44,210 bases of DNA from an uncultured Collinsella sp. (lineage in GTDB: Bacteria; Actinomycetota; Coriobacteriia; Coriobacteriales; Coriobacteriaceae), in contig CAJMHR010000017.1 in assembly GCA_905213265.1 (NCBI GenBank), forward strand, positions 1-44,210, read 5' to 3'. Under the pieces are notes generated by a model. That model worked only from the letters and a program-made list of their open reading frames with translations. It ran no database searches and had not been told where the DNA came from. The position numbers and the translations under genes are program-made. Of the stretch, positions 21,669 to 31,406 are shown piece after piece; positions within the stretch are counted from its first letter, which is position 1, and every line of letters begins with the position of its first letter.

Positions 21669-22634
21669 CTAGTACGTCGCCTTGTAACGGTTGACCTTCT
21701 CGCGGTAGTCGCGCGTGTCGGCCTCGCGCAGTTTGGTCATCGCGTCTCGCTCGTCATCGGATAGGTTCGTGGGAACCTGCACCTTAATCTCGACGAGCAG
21801 CGCGCCTGTGCGGCCACGGTGCTTAACGTCGGGCGCCCCCATTTCCTTAAAGCGGAACTTCTTGCCCGTCTGGGTACCCGCGGGCACCTTCAGGCGAACC
21901 GTCGCACCGCCGGGCGTCGGCACGTCCACCGTGCAGCCGAGCGCCGCCTCATAGACCGAGACCGGTACCTCCATGGTCACGTCGGCACCTTTACGCTTAA
22001 ACAGCGGGTGCTCCTCCACATGCGTGGTCACGACCAGGTCGCCGCGCTCGCCACCCGCAACGCCATACTCGCCGCGACGTTTGTAACGCAGCTTGCCGCC
22101 GTCGACCGCGCCTGCAGGCACCGAGACCGTAATGGTCTGCTGCTCGCCTGTCGAGGGAATGCGATAGGTGACTTTGTGCGTCACGCCGCGAAACGCGTCC
22201 TCGGCCGTCACATCGACGGTCAGCGACAGGTCGCCGCCCTTGCGAGCGCGGCTGCGGCCAGCGCCGGCACCGGCAGCGCCCGCAGCCCCGGCAAAGCCCG
22301 AGCCCCAATCGCTGCCCCAGGCGCCGTTGCCGCTAAAGATGCTGTCAAAGATGTCGCCCCAGCCGCTGGCACCTGCGCCGGCACCGTAGCCGCCGCCATA
22401 CGCGCCGCCTGCGCCCGGCATGCCGCCAAACATGAGCATCTGGTCGTACTCTTTGCGCTTCTTCTCGTCCGAAAGCGTCTCGTAGGCCTCGCTGATCTCC
22501 TTGAACTTGGCCTCGTCGCCGCCGGCATCGGGGTGATATTTTTGCGCGAGCTTGCGAAACGCGCTCTTGATCTCTTTGTCGGAGGCGCTCTTGGATACGC
22601 CCAGGATGTCATAGAAGGTTTTGCCTGCAGCCAT
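21669..22634 (-). CDS. dnaJ: J-domain co-chaperone without zinc finger (DnaJ class B)
   Basis: A 321-residue DnaK partner that delivers substrates and stimulates ATP hydrolysis. The J domain (about 5-68) contains the HPD motif in KYHPDAGGDEAKF. A Gly-rich linker (about 80-130: GGMPGAGGAYGGGYGAGAG) leads to two beta-sandwich substrate domains (SLTVDVTAEDAFRGVTHKV, and ALGCTVDVPTPGG). The four CXXCXGXG zinc repeats of classical DnaJ are absent, making this a CbpA/DnaJ2-like protein although it occupies the operon position where actinobacteria often carry the zinc form. It lies 107 bases after grpE, with two hairpins in the gap. Confidence 0.93.
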   Translation of the reverse strand: MAAGKTFYDILGVSKSASDKEIKSAFRKLAQKYHPDAGGDEAKFKEISEAYETLSDEKKRKEYDQMLMFGGMPGAGGAYGGGYGAGAGASGWGDIFDSIFSGNGAWGSDWGSGFAGAAGAAGAGAGRSRARKGGDLSLTVDVTAEDAFRGVTHKVTYRIPSTGEQQTITVSVPAGAVDGGKLRYKRRGEYGVAGGERGDLVVTTHVEEHPLFKRKGADVTMEVPVSVYEAALGCTVDVPTPGGATVRLKVPAGTQTGKKFRFKEMGAPDVKHRGRTGALLVEIKVQVPTNLSDDERDAMTKLREADTRDYREKVNRYKATY

Positions 22635-22656
22635 CGTAGCTCCTCTCCTGTTTCAT

Positions 22657-22734
22657 CCGCCGCCCAGCGGGCGGCGGCTCATGCTTTCATATGGCACTAG
22701 GCCAGAAAGGGCCCCGGGTGTTGCCCCGGGGCCC
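22657..22734 (-). promoter_or_regulatory. Two tandem GC-rich hairpins between grpE and dnaJ
   Basis: GGGCCCCGGG/CCCGGGGCCC (22709-22718 and 22725-22734; 10 bp) is followed in transcription by CCGCCGCCC/GGGCGGCGG (22657-22665 and 22669-22677; 9 bp). On the minus strand the first has only TTTCT after it, so it may be a partial terminator. Such stems probably set the ratio of dnaK-grpE to dnaJ-hspR mRNA by attenuation or RNA processing. Confidence 0.6.
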
Positions 22735-22741
22735 TTCTCAA

Positions 22742-23584
22742 TTACTCCTCGGTGCTCTCGGCCGTATCGGCCGTAGCATCCTCGGGCGCCGCTTCGGGCT
22801 CCGGTGCGGGGCGCTTCTCGCCACCGTAGGTCACCGTCACCATCGCGGAACGCAGGATGCGATCCGCCATGCGGTAGCCCTTCTGGTACACGTCGTTGAC
22901 GGTCTCGTCGTACTGCGACGCGTCCTCGACGCGACCCACGGCCTGGTGCTCGAGCGGATCGAATGCCTCGCCCTTGGGATCGATGGGCTCAACGCCCTCG
23001 TGCGCAAACACATCGAGCAGCTTGGCATGTACCGCGTCAACGCCATCGACGAACTGCTTAAAGTCGTCGGAAAGCTCTTGGCTGCGGGCATGGTCGATCG
23101 CGCGCTCGATATCGTCGATCACCGGCAACAGCGCGGTGACAAGCTTCTCGGTCGCGCGCTCGCGCTCGGCGATGCGCTCGTTGGCGGTGCGGCGACGGAA
23201 GTTCTCCCAGTCGGCCTGCAGACGGGCGGTGCGCTCGGTGGCGTCCTTTGCCTTGTCCTCGGCGGCCTTCTGAGCCTCTGCCGCAGCATCGAGCTCATTG
23301 CGCACGTCGGCAAGCTCTTTCTGAGCCTGCTCGAACTTGAGCTTAAAGTCGTTGTCGGCGGCTTCTTCACCGGCGCGGATAGCGGCTTCCACCATCTCGT
23401 CCTCGGTCATCGTCGCCTCCTTGTTGGAATCCTCTACTTGGTTCTCGGCAGCCTCGGCGGCCGGGGCCTCGTTGGCCTCGGTAACGTCTGCGGCCTCTAC
23501 GGGAATCTTCACGTCCTTCTCCTCAGAGTCAACGGGGGCGGCGCCAGCGGCGGCCGCCTCCGTGCGAGCTTTACGGGCGGACAT
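22742..23584 (-). CDS. grpE: Nucleotide exchange factor GrpE
   Basis: A 280-residue GrpE that releases ADP from DnaK. It has a long disordered N-terminus (about 1-75, Ala/Glu-rich), a long coiled coil (about 75-150: FEQAQKELADVRNELDAAAEAQK), and the conserved LQADWENFRRRTANERIAERERATEKLVTALLPVIDDIERAI core. The C-terminal beta domain includes HQAVGRVEDASQYDETVNDVYQKGYRMADRILRSAMVTV in the family pattern. The acidic N-terminus is longer than in most GrpE proteins; translation may also begin at the internal ATG of MTEDEMVEAA. The start ATG is 2 bases after the dnaK stop, indicating coupled translation. Confidence 0.95.
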   Translation of the reverse strand: MSARKARTEAAAAGAAPVDSEEKDVKIPVEAADVTEANEAPAAEAAENQVEDSNKEATMTEDEMVEAAIRAGEEAADNDFKLKFEQAQKELADVRNELDAAAEAQKAAEDKAKDATERTARLQADWENFRRRTANERIAERERATEKLVTALLPVIDDIERAIDHARSQELSDDFKQFVDGVDAVHAKLLDVFAHEGVEPIDPKGEAFDPLEHQAVGRVEDASQYDETVNDVYQKGYRMADRILRSAMVTVTYGGEKRPAPEPEAAPEDATADTAESTEE

Positions 23585-23586
23585 GA

Positions 23587-25479
<1,893 letters not shown>

Positions 25480-25588
25480 TAGAAATTCCCTCTCTCTTGT
25501 GCGTTTGCACCGACTCGGCGGTCTGCCGAGCGGTGTTTCGGCTTGTCTTTCAGGATGTAGTGTATCCCCTTATGGGCCGGAATATACA

Positions 25589-25615
25589 AAATCTAAGTCA
25601 TTTCATATAAGATTT
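25589..25615 (-). promoter_or_regulatory. Probable HspR operator/promoter of the dnaK operon
   Basis: AAATCT (25589-25594) and AGATTT (25610-25615) with a 15-base gap; AAATCTAAGTC and ATATAAGATTT match the clpB site base for base on both sides. On the minus strand a TATATT box follows within about 6 bases. This shared site is a good candidate for a lineage-specific HspR recognition sequence. Confidence 0.68.
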
Positions 25616-25742
25616 CTTATTGCCGAGAGTTTAGGTTCTTAAATGCGCAGGTAGATGCGCTGATTGAGTTCTCGGCAAATCTATCGAGATCTATGTAGAG
25701 ATGGCTGAGGTTTGCGTCCGGGGGTGCCTGGGGGCCGTCTTG

Positions 25743-25914
25743 CGGAAAGCTCATCCCGGTTTGAGCGTGGATTCCGGGTCGCAGTTTCCGTCTGAAGGCT
25801 CAACCGGAAACCGTATCCCGTTTTGAGAGCTGATACCGGCTCGCATTTTCCGCTAGCGGGCCTAACCGGAAACTGCAACCCGTTTTTCGACAAAATAATG
25901 GGATGCGGTTTCCG
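25743..25914. repeat. Alternating-orientation motif array 2 (6 copies)
   Basis: The motif GGAAACNGNATCCC alternates strand six times: + 25743, - 25775, + 25805, - 25836, + 25867, - 25900, with steps of 30-33 bases. Motif and pitch match the array at 884-1081, but the sequences between motifs differ. The remaining DNA from 25480 to 26040 has no gene. Short ORFs across the array are not believed. Confidence 0.8.
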
Positions 25915-26048
25915 CAAGCACGCTCAATCGCCCTATATTTCAAGTCACCTTTAGCTAACATTTGCGCAGCTCAACGGCCCCACCTGCGCATTTTTTAGTA
26001 AACCTTGGCATACTCGGCGAACGGTATGAAGATGCCGGTCAGAGGGTA

Positions 26049-26076
26049 TTGCAAACGGTCGCTCCCGTGGTATGTT
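26049..26076 (+). promoter_or_regulatory. Possible ferredoxin gene promoter
   Basis: TTGCAA (26049-26054), a 16-base spacer and TATGTT (26071-26076) lie about 60 bases before the ferredoxin start. The match to the sigma-70 consensus is fair only. Confidence 0.35.
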
Positions 26077-26137
26077 TTTGCCCGAATCAAACCGGCGCGC
26101 ATCGCCTGTAGCGTCGGTCAACAGAGAGGAAACTACC

Positions 26138-26323
26138 ATGGCTCATCCCGTAATTGATGCCGACGAGTGCATCGCTTGTGGCGTTTGCGTCGACTCCTGC
26201 CCCGCTGGCGTTCTGGAGCTCCAGGACGTCGCTACCGTCGCTGACGAGGACTCCTGCGTCGCCTGTGGCGCTTGCCAGGACGCTTGCCCCGCCGGCGCGA
26301 TCACCGAGATCGTCGAGGAGTAA
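26138..26323 (+). CDS. Small 2[4Fe-4S] ferredoxin
   Basis: A 61-residue electron carrier of the clostridial type. Two symmetrical cluster motifs are present: CIACGVCVDSCPAG and CVACGACQDACPAG, separated by an acidic linker. The whole protein is acidic, as usual for these ferredoxins, and codon use is strongly biased, suggesting high expression. ATG 26138 follows AGAGAGGAAACTACC; the longer open frame upstream has no coding character. It is a single-gene unit with a strong terminator. Likely partners in an anaerobe are pyruvate:ferredoxin oxidoreductase and hydrogenases, which are not in this window. Confidence 0.96.
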   Translation: MAHPVIDADECIACGVCVDSCPAGVLELQDVATVADEDSCVACGACQDACPAGAITEIVEE

Positions 26324-26363
26324 CAACTCCCCCACTTGCACACTCACAAGTACACCGTGCACA

Positions 26364-26402
26364 AAAAGGAGGCCTCCGCATCGCCGCGGAGGCCTCCTTT
26401 TG
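26364..26402 (+). terminator. Ferredoxin gene terminator
   Basis: AAAAGGAGGCCTCCGC (26364-26379) and GCGGAGGCCTCCTTTT (26386-26401) form a perfect 16-bp stem with T residues at its 3' side. It could serve both strands. Confidence 0.92.
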
Positions 26403-26439
26403 CATGTGCGGGCAGCTAATTTGGAGCGGAACCCTTGGC

Positions 26440-26506
26440 AGTTGCGGTGGAATAGTTCCTGGCTCATTGCTTAGGTGCCGATTGTAGGAACTATTTCACC
26501 GCAACT
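26440..26506. repeat. AGTTGCGG palindrome, copy between ferredoxin and niaR
   Basis: AGTTGCGGTGGAATAGTTCC (26440-26459) and GGAACTATTTCACCGCAACT (26487-26506) pair at 19 of 20 bp. The arms are almost identical to those at 4716-4782 while the loops differ entirely, so the stem, not the loop, is conserved. It lies at the 3' ends of two convergent genes. Confidence 0.8.
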
Positions 26507-26524
26507 TATAAAGACGGTGTCGGG

Positions 26525-27070
26525 CTAGGACAAATCATCCTCGTAGGGCATTAAATCGGCAAGGTAGCCCTTCTCCTTGAGCATCGCCTCGATTTCGTCG
26601 AGGGTCTGTTCGTCCTCCGCCGCAATGCGATGGAAGTGATAGCCACTCGTCACCGTAAGCAGCGGAAAGCTCTTGCCGCTCTCGATATCGCGCAGATAGC
26701 GCTCGACATCGCGGCGGTTGCGGATGTCCAGGTCGGCCGTGATCTTGCCGTACACACGATGGTTGACGATCACGTTGAGCACGGCGCCACCCGCATCGAC
26801 GATACTCGTAAGCTCGTCGCCCGCCTGCTCCACGCTGTGGCGAACCTTGACCAAGCGCGTAGGCACGGCGGGGCTGCTGGGGGCCTCCTGCAGCACGTAG
26901 CCGCGGTTGGTCGCCACGATATCGTGCCCATCGGCGCGCAGCAGGGCGATGTCCTGCACCACGATCTGGCGGCTCACACCCACCTCGCGGGCAAGCGCGC
27001 TGCCCGATACGGGCCCCTTGGCCCCCTCGAGCACGGCCATGATGGCACGGCGACGCTCGCGGGCGTTCAT
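26525..27070 (-). CDS. niaR: Niacin-responsive repressor NiaR
   Basis: A 181-residue regulator of NAD biosynthesis that in Gram-positive bacteria represses nadABC or niacin uptake when nicotinic acid is present. It combines an HTH_11 winged helix (about 5-60: RRAIMAVLEGAKGPVSGSALAREVGVSRQIVVQDIALLRADGHDIV in family order) with a 3H domain (about 75-172) named for conserved histidines, seen here in KVRHSVEQ, VNHRVYG and GYHFHRI; these bind a metal. It is the fourth gene of nadA-nadB-nadC-niaR, its ATG overlapping the nadC stop (TAATG). The perfect inverted repeat over the nadA promoter is the likely operator. Confidence 0.94.
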   Translation of the reverse strand: MNARERRRAIMAVLEGAKGPVSGSALAREVGVSRQIVVQDIALLRADGHDIVATNRGYVLQEAPSSPAVPTRLVKVRHSVEQAGDELTSIVDAGGAVLNVIVNHRVYGKITADLDIRNRRDVERYLRDIESGKSFPLLTVTSGYHFHRIAAEDEQTLDEIEAMLKEKGYLADLMPYEDDLS

Positions 27071-27930
27071 TATTTACCGTCCAGCAGACGCAGGTGTTTA
27101 AGCGAGAGGTCGAGGATCGGCGCGGAGTGCGTCAGGGCGCCCGAGCTAATAAAGTCAACGCCCAGGTCGGCAAGCGCGCGGATATTGCTGGCATCCACGT
27201 TGCCCGAACACTCGGTCTTGGCACGGCCGGCGATAAGTTCAATCGCGGCAGCCATATCGTCGTGGGTCATGTTGTCGAACATGATGATGTCGGCGCCGGC
27301 CTCCATGGCCTCGCGCACCATGTCCAGGTTCTCGCACTCGATCTCGACCGTCGTGGTAAACGATGCATGGGCGCGCGCCATCTCAATCGCACGCGTCACG
27401 CCACCGGCGGCATCGATGTGGTTGTCCTTGAGCATGACGGCCGTCGACAGGTTGTAGCGGTGGTTGCTGCCGCCGCCAATCTCAACCGCCGCCTTCTCAA
27501 ACACGCGCATGCCCGGCGTGGTCTTGCGCGTGTCGACGAGCACGGTCTTGGTTCCCTCGAGCGCCGCGGCCATGCTGTGTGTATAGGTAGCGATGCCGCT
27601 CATGCGCTGCAGGTAGTTGAGCGCCACGCGCTCGCCCGAAAGCAACACGCGCGCGTCGCCGCGCACCTGGCCCACGTGATCGCCGGCATGCACCTCGTCG
27701 CCATCCGAGACATCAAACAGCACCGAGCTCTGCGAATCCAGCAGCTCAAAGGTGCGGGCAAACACATCCAAGCCGGCGATGATGCCGTCGGCCTTGGCGA
27801 TAAGCTCCACCGTGGCGGGACGCGCCGTGGGGCACACGCTCGCCGTGCTCACGTCCTCAAACGTGATGTCCTCGCGCAGGGCCTGCAGAATCAGATCATC
27901 GACGACGAGCTTCATGGTAATGGGATTCAT
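27070..27930 (-). CDS. nadC: Nicotinate-nucleotide pyrophosphorylase
   Basis: A 286-residue quinolinate phosphoribosyltransferase that converts quinolinate and PRPP to nicotinate mononucleotide, CO2 and pyrophosphate. Visible family motifs: GERVALNYLQRMSGIATYTH, VDTRKTTPGMRVFEKAAVEIGGGSNHRYNL in order around the middle, LKDNHIDAAGG, VEIECENLD and the phosphate loop IMFDNMTHDD. The length is normal. The ATG follows GGAGGAG by 7 bases, and that ribosome site lies inside the end of nadB, so translation is coupled. It overlaps niaR. Confidence 0.97.
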   Translation of the reverse strand: MNPITMKLVVDDLILQALREDITFEDVSTASVCPTARPATVELIAKADGIIAGLDVFARTFELLDSQSSVLFDVSDGDEVHAGDHVGQVRGDARVLLSGERVALNYLQRMSGIATYTHSMAAALEGTKTVLVDTRKTTPGMRVFEKAAVEIGGGSNHRYNLSTAVMLKDNHIDAAGGVTRAIEMARAHASFTTTVEIECENLDMVREAMEAGADIIMFDNMTHDDMAAAIELIAGRAKTECSGNVDASNIRALADLGVDFISSGALTHSAPILDLSLKHLRLLDGK

Positions 27931-27933
27931 GGT

Positions 27934-29310
27934 CTACTCCTCCACGGCCTGCGTGCCGGCGGCACGGGCCAAATCATCGATTGCCAGAGGGTCGGCGCCC
28001 AGGGCGCGATGACGGCCATCGAGCGCGGGATCGCCCGCCTGCTCCACTGCGAGCGACTCGCCGGTGCGCATGTACCACGCGGCGCGACGACCCCAGACCA
28101 GCGCCTCGAGCAGGCTGTTGGAAGCCAGGCGATTCTTGCCGTGAACGCCGTTGCAGGCCGTCTCGCCCGCGGCGTAGAGCTCGGGCATCGAGGTGCGGCC
28201 GTCCTTGTCGACCCACACGCCGCCCATAAAGTAGTGCTGCGTCGGCGTAACGGGAATGGGCTCGTCCAAGATGTCGCGGCCGTCCTCCAGGCAGCGCGCG
28301 CGAATGTTGGCAAAGTGCCCGGTCACCACGTCGCGCTCGACGGGGGCAAAGCTCAGCCACTCGTGCTCGGTGCCGTCCTGCTTCATCTGCTCGCGGATGG
28401 CGGCGGCGACAACGTCGCGCGGCTGCAACTCGTCGGTAAAACGCTCGCCGGCGGCGTTGAGCAAAATCGCGCCCTCGCCGCGGCAGCTCTCGCTGATCAG
28501 GAACGTGCGACCCGGCTGCGGCGAGAACAGACCCGTGGGATGGATCTGCACGTAGTCCAGGTGCTCCATCTTAATGCCATGCTCCTGCGCGATGTAGCAG
28601 GCGTCACCGGTGAGCTGCGGGTAGTTAGTCGAGTGGTCGTAGACGCCGCCAATGCCGCCCGTCGCCCACAGCGTGTGGCGGGCATGGATCTTAAACGGCT
28701 TACCGGCATGCACGCCCTCAGCGGCATTTGCCAGCTCGTCGGCGGGGCGAACCGAGTTGTCCTCGTCCACGGCTACGGCGACGACGCCGGTGCACACCGT
28801 GGCGTCATCGCGCTCGGCGGTCAGGATGTCGGCCATGGCCACGTGCTCCAAAATCTGCACGTTGTCCAGCTTGCGAACGGCCTGGAGCAGCTTGGTCGTG
28901 ATCTCCTTGCCCGTAATGTCGGCATGGAAGGCAATGCGCGGACGGCTGTGCGCGCCCTCGCGGGTAAAATTGAGGCTGCCGTCGGCCTTGCGCTCAAAAT
29001 CCACGCCCATCGCTAGCAGGTCGTTGATGACCGAGCGGCTCGAGCGAATCATGATGTCGACGCTCTCGCGGCGGTTCTCGTAGTGGCCGGCGTGCATGGT
29101 GTCCTCAAAGAAGGCATCGTAGTCCGAGCCTTCGGGCAGCACGCAGATGCCGCCCTGCGCGAGCATCGAATCGCACTCATCGACCGCGCCCTTGGAGAGC
29201 ATGATCACGCGCGTGCTCGTCGGCAGATTGAGGGCCGCGTACAGACCCGCCACGCCGCAGCCGGCAATGACGACGTCGCACTCCATATCGGGGTATTGCT
29301 TGGTTTCCAC
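27934..29310 (-). CDS. nadB: L-aspartate oxidase, short form lacking the C-terminal helical domain
   Basis: A flavoprotein that oxidises L-aspartate to iminoaspartate for NadA. FAD is bound by DVVIAGCGVAGLYAALNL near the N-terminus; active-site segments include VQIHPTGL, ISESCRGEGAILLN and PTQHYFMGGVWVDKDGRTSMPELYAAGE in the family order, and the closing flavin loop is NRLASNSLLEALVWGRRAA. The protein stops about 50 residues later (458 residues), whereas NadB is usually 510-540 with a helical Succ_DH_flav_C domain, which is missing. A GTG at 29310, 6 bases after AGGGAGAGG, is preferred; ATGs at 29337 and 29361 lie before that site. In anaerobes fumarate rather than oxygen is the likely electron acceptor. 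Second gene of the nad operon. Confidence 0.93.
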   Translation of the reverse strand: METKQYPDMECDVVIAGCGVAGLYAALNLPTSTRVIMLSKGAVDECDSMLAQGGICVLPEGSDYDAFFEDTMHAGHYENRRESVDIMIRSSRSVINDLLAMGVDFERKADGSLNFTREGAHSRPRIAFHADITGKEITTKLLQAVRKLDNVQILEHVAMADILTAERDDATVCTGVVAVAVDEDNSVRPADELANAAEGVHAGKPFKIHARHTLWATGGIGGVYDHSTNYPQLTGDACYIAQEHGIKMEHLDYVQIHPTGLFSPQPGRTFLISESCRGEGAILLNAAGERFTDELQPRDVVAAAIREQMKQDGTEHEWLSFAPVERDVVTGHFANIRARCLEDGRDILDEPIPVTPTQHYFMGGVWVDKDGRTSMPELYAAGETACNGVHGKNRLASNSLLEALVWGRRAAWYMRTGESLAVEQAGDPALDGRHRALGADPLAIDDLARAAGTQAVEE

Positions 29311-29365
29311 AGGAATCCTCTCCCTTGAATGTGACATAAGGGACCGTCCCTCATGCAACATTGTT

Positions 29366-30391
29366 CTAGCGTGCTGCGTACTCGAGCATACGGTCGAGCG
29401 TGAGCTTGGCCTGGTCTGCTGCCTCGTCCGAGACGCCGATCTGCACCTCGCCCTCGCCCGTCTCCAGGCAGCGCACGAGCTTTTCGAGCGTGATGAGGTC
29501 CATGTTGACGCAGGTGGGCTGCACCGCGGGGAAATAGAACTTCTTGCCGGTGCCCTGGCAGCGGCGCTCGAGCTCGTAGAGCACGCCGCGGACCGTCACG
29601 ATAATGAACTCGCTCGCGTCGGACTCCTCGGCATACTTGATGATGCCGGCGGTGGAGCCGATGTAGTCGGCCTCGGCCAGAACGTCGGCCTTGCACTCAG
29701 GATGCGCCAGCACGAGCGCGTCGGGGTGGGCCTCCGTCGCGTCGACGATCTGCTCGACGGTGATGATGTGATGGCGCGGGCAGTAGCCGTTGTTGAGAAT
29801 GACGTGCTTTTGCGGCACCTGCTCGGCTACGAAGCGGCCCAGGTTTTGGTCGGGAATGAACAGGATATGCTGCTGCGGCAGCTCGGACACGATCTTGACG
29901 GCGTTGGAGCTGGTGACGCACACGTCGCTCCAGCTCTTGATCTCGACCGTGGAGTTGACGTAGCACACCACGGCCAGGTCGTCGCCGTACTCGGCGCGCG
30001 CCGCGTCGACCGTCTCGCGCTTGACCATGTGAGCCATGGGGCAGTCCGCGCCCGGCTCGGGCAGCAGCACGGTCTTAGTGGGATTGAGCAGCTTGGCGCT
30101 CTCGCCCATAAACTCCACGCCGCACAGCACGATGGTCTGCTGCGGCAGGCTTTTGGCGAGCTTTGCCAGGTAGAAGCTATCGCCGACGTAATCGGCAACG
30201 GCTTGGACCTCAGGCGCCACGTAATAGTGCGCCAGGATCACCGCGTCACGTTGGGTTTTTAGTTGCTGAATGGCCTCGACGAGCTCTGCGGGCACCAGTG
30301 CCGCGCGCTCCGTTGCCGTCGTTGCCGATGCTAGGCCGGCCGCGATATCGCGTGCAAGCTCCGACGCATCCATGTTCGCGCTCTGTGCCAT
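29366..30391 (-). CDS. nadA: Quinolinate synthase A
   Basis: A 341-residue 4Fe-4S enzyme that condenses iminoaspartate with dihydroxyacetone phosphate to quinolinate. The three cluster cysteines are at about 90 (IVLCGVEFMGESAK), 233 (HPECKADV) and 294 (QPTCVNMDL). ILAHYYVAPEVQAVADYVGDS and the GSTAGIIKYAEES loop are typical. ATG 30391, just after AGAGGGGCCTTG, is preferred to the TTG one codon upstream. It is the first gene of the operon; the promoter overlaps a 19-bp perfect inverted repeat. Confidence 0.97.
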   Translation of the reverse strand: MAQSANMDASELARDIAAGLASATTATERAALVPAELVEAIQQLKTQRDAVILAHYYVAPEVQAVADYVGDSFYLAKLAKSLPQQTIVLCGVEFMGESAKLLNPTKTVLLPEPGADCPMAHMVKRETVDAARAEYGDDLAVVCYVNSTVEIKSWSDVCVTSSNAVKIVSELPQQHILFIPDQNLGRFVAEQVPQKHVILNNGYCPRHHIITVEQIVDATEAHPDALVLAHPECKADVLAEADYIGSTAGIIKYAEESDASEFIIVTVRGVLYELERRCQGTGKKFYFPAVQPTCVNMDLITLEKLVRCLETGEGEVQIGVSDEAADQAKLTLDRMLEYAAR

Positions 30392-30426
30392 CAAGGCCCC
30401 TCTCTTTTGGCGAATCTTGGAGCTTT

Positions 30427-30476
30427 AGTATGACACCTAGGTTTACAGCTGACAAGACAGCTGTAAACCTAGGTGT
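30427..30476 (-). promoter_or_regulatory. nadA promoter overlapped by a 19-bp perfect inverted repeat (probable NiaR operator)
   Basis: ACACCTAGGTTTACAGCTG (30433-30451) and CAGCTGTAAACCTAGGTGT (30458-30476) are perfect inverted copies separated by 6 bases. On the minus strand TTGTCA (30450-30455), 17 bases, then CATACT (30427-30432) make a good promoter inside it. TTTACA and ACACCT elements resemble the TTTACACCTGTAAA-like sites reported for NiaR. The rest of 30477-30618 shows no gene. Confidence 0.8.
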
Positions 30477-30618
30477 AAAGTTGAAATAAAGATTCAATCA
30501 TGTGGCAGGTCCATTTTCGAACTGGCAAGCTGAGGATAGCTGAGCTCTCGATGGCGCAGGAGGCATCTTTCGCCACCGCAATACCGCTTGGCGCGAGTTG
30601 CACGCCGTGGGGCGCAAA

Positions 30619-30649
30619 CGGTCCGCACCCCCGCAAGCGGTCCGCACCC
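30619..30649 (+). promoter_or_regulatory. Tandem CGGTCCGCACCC direct repeats before the LytTR regulator
   Basis: CGGTCCGCACCC occurs at 30619-30630 and 30638-30649, 19 bases start to start, about two helical turns and 35 bases before the regulator start. Paired direct repeats at that spacing are typical of LytTR-protein sites, so autoregulation is plausible. Confidence 0.5.
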
Positions 30650-30683
30650 AATGTGGCAAAATCGAACTACTTAAGGGGGCCGA

Positions 30684-31406
30684 ATGCTCAAGATTATTGC
30701 CTGCGACGATGATGTCGCTTTTCTAGATAGACTGCACCGGATGATCGACCGTTGGTCGACCGAGACGGGCACGACGGTCGATGTCGCGCTCGTCACGCGC
30801 GGCGAGGACCTGCTGGCCCGCCATGCCGCATCGCGCGCCGACATCATTCTGCTCGACATGATCATGCCGCTCGTCAACGGCATGGACACCGCACGCGAAC
30901 TGCGCCAGGCCGACACCGCCGTGCGCCTGGTGTTCCTCACCTCGTCGCCCGAGTTCGCGCTGGAATCTTACGAGGTCCGCGCCTTCGACTATCTGCTCAA
31001 GCCCGTGACTTACGAACGCCTGGCGCGATTACTCGACGAGCTTTCGAGCATGCGCCCGGCGGCAACCGACGAGCTCGTGATCAAAACTTCCTTTGGCTAC
31101 CACGCCCTGCGCCTGTCCGACATCGAATATGCCGAGGCGCGCAACAAGCACGTGGTCTTCCACCTGCGCGACGGACGCGATATCGAGGCACTCGAGTCGT
31201 TCCGCAGCGTCGAGGACCGCTTGGAGCAAAACGCGGTCTTCTTTAAATGCCACCGCAGCTACCAGGTCAACCTGCGCAATATCGATCACTTTGACCGCAC
31301 GGACATCGTCATGCGCTCGGGCACGTGCATCCCGCTTTCGCGCAGCTGCAAGCAGGGATTCCAAGACGCCTACTTTGCGGCGCGCTTTGAGGGTGGGAGA
31401 CGCTGA
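30684..31406 (+). CDS. LytTR-family response regulator
   Basis: A 240-residue two-component regulator. The receiver domain (1 to about 120) has the acidic pocket CDDD (8-10), the phospho-acceptor Asp58 in IILLDMIMPLVNG, Thr86 in FLTSS and Lys106 in DYLLKPV. The LytTR DNA-binding domain (about 132-235) includes ADIEYAEARNKHVVFHLRDG-type strands and FFKCHRSYQVNLRNI, as in AgrA, ComE and LytR. The stop overlaps the kinase start (TGATG). Such pairs usually control peptide signalling, bacteriocins or cell-wall functions, but no signal-peptide gene is seen beside it. Confidence 0.94.
   Translation: MLKIIACDDDVAFLDRLHRMIDRWSTETGTTVDVALVTRGEDLLARHAASRADIILLDMIMPLVNGMDTARELRQADTAVRLVFLTSSPEFALESYEVRAFDYLLKPVTYERLARLLDELSSMRPAATDELVIKTSFGYHALRLSDIEYAEARNKHVVFHLRDGRDIEALESFRSVEDRLEQNAVFFKCHRSYQVNLRNIDHFDRTDIVMRSGTCIPLSRSCKQGFQDAYFAARFEGGRR

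Noticed and set aside
30477..30683. NAD-related riboswitch or a short gene before the LytTR regulator
   Set aside because: No conserved riboswitch core was recognised, and the only ORF has no coding character beyond overlap with the regulator promoter.
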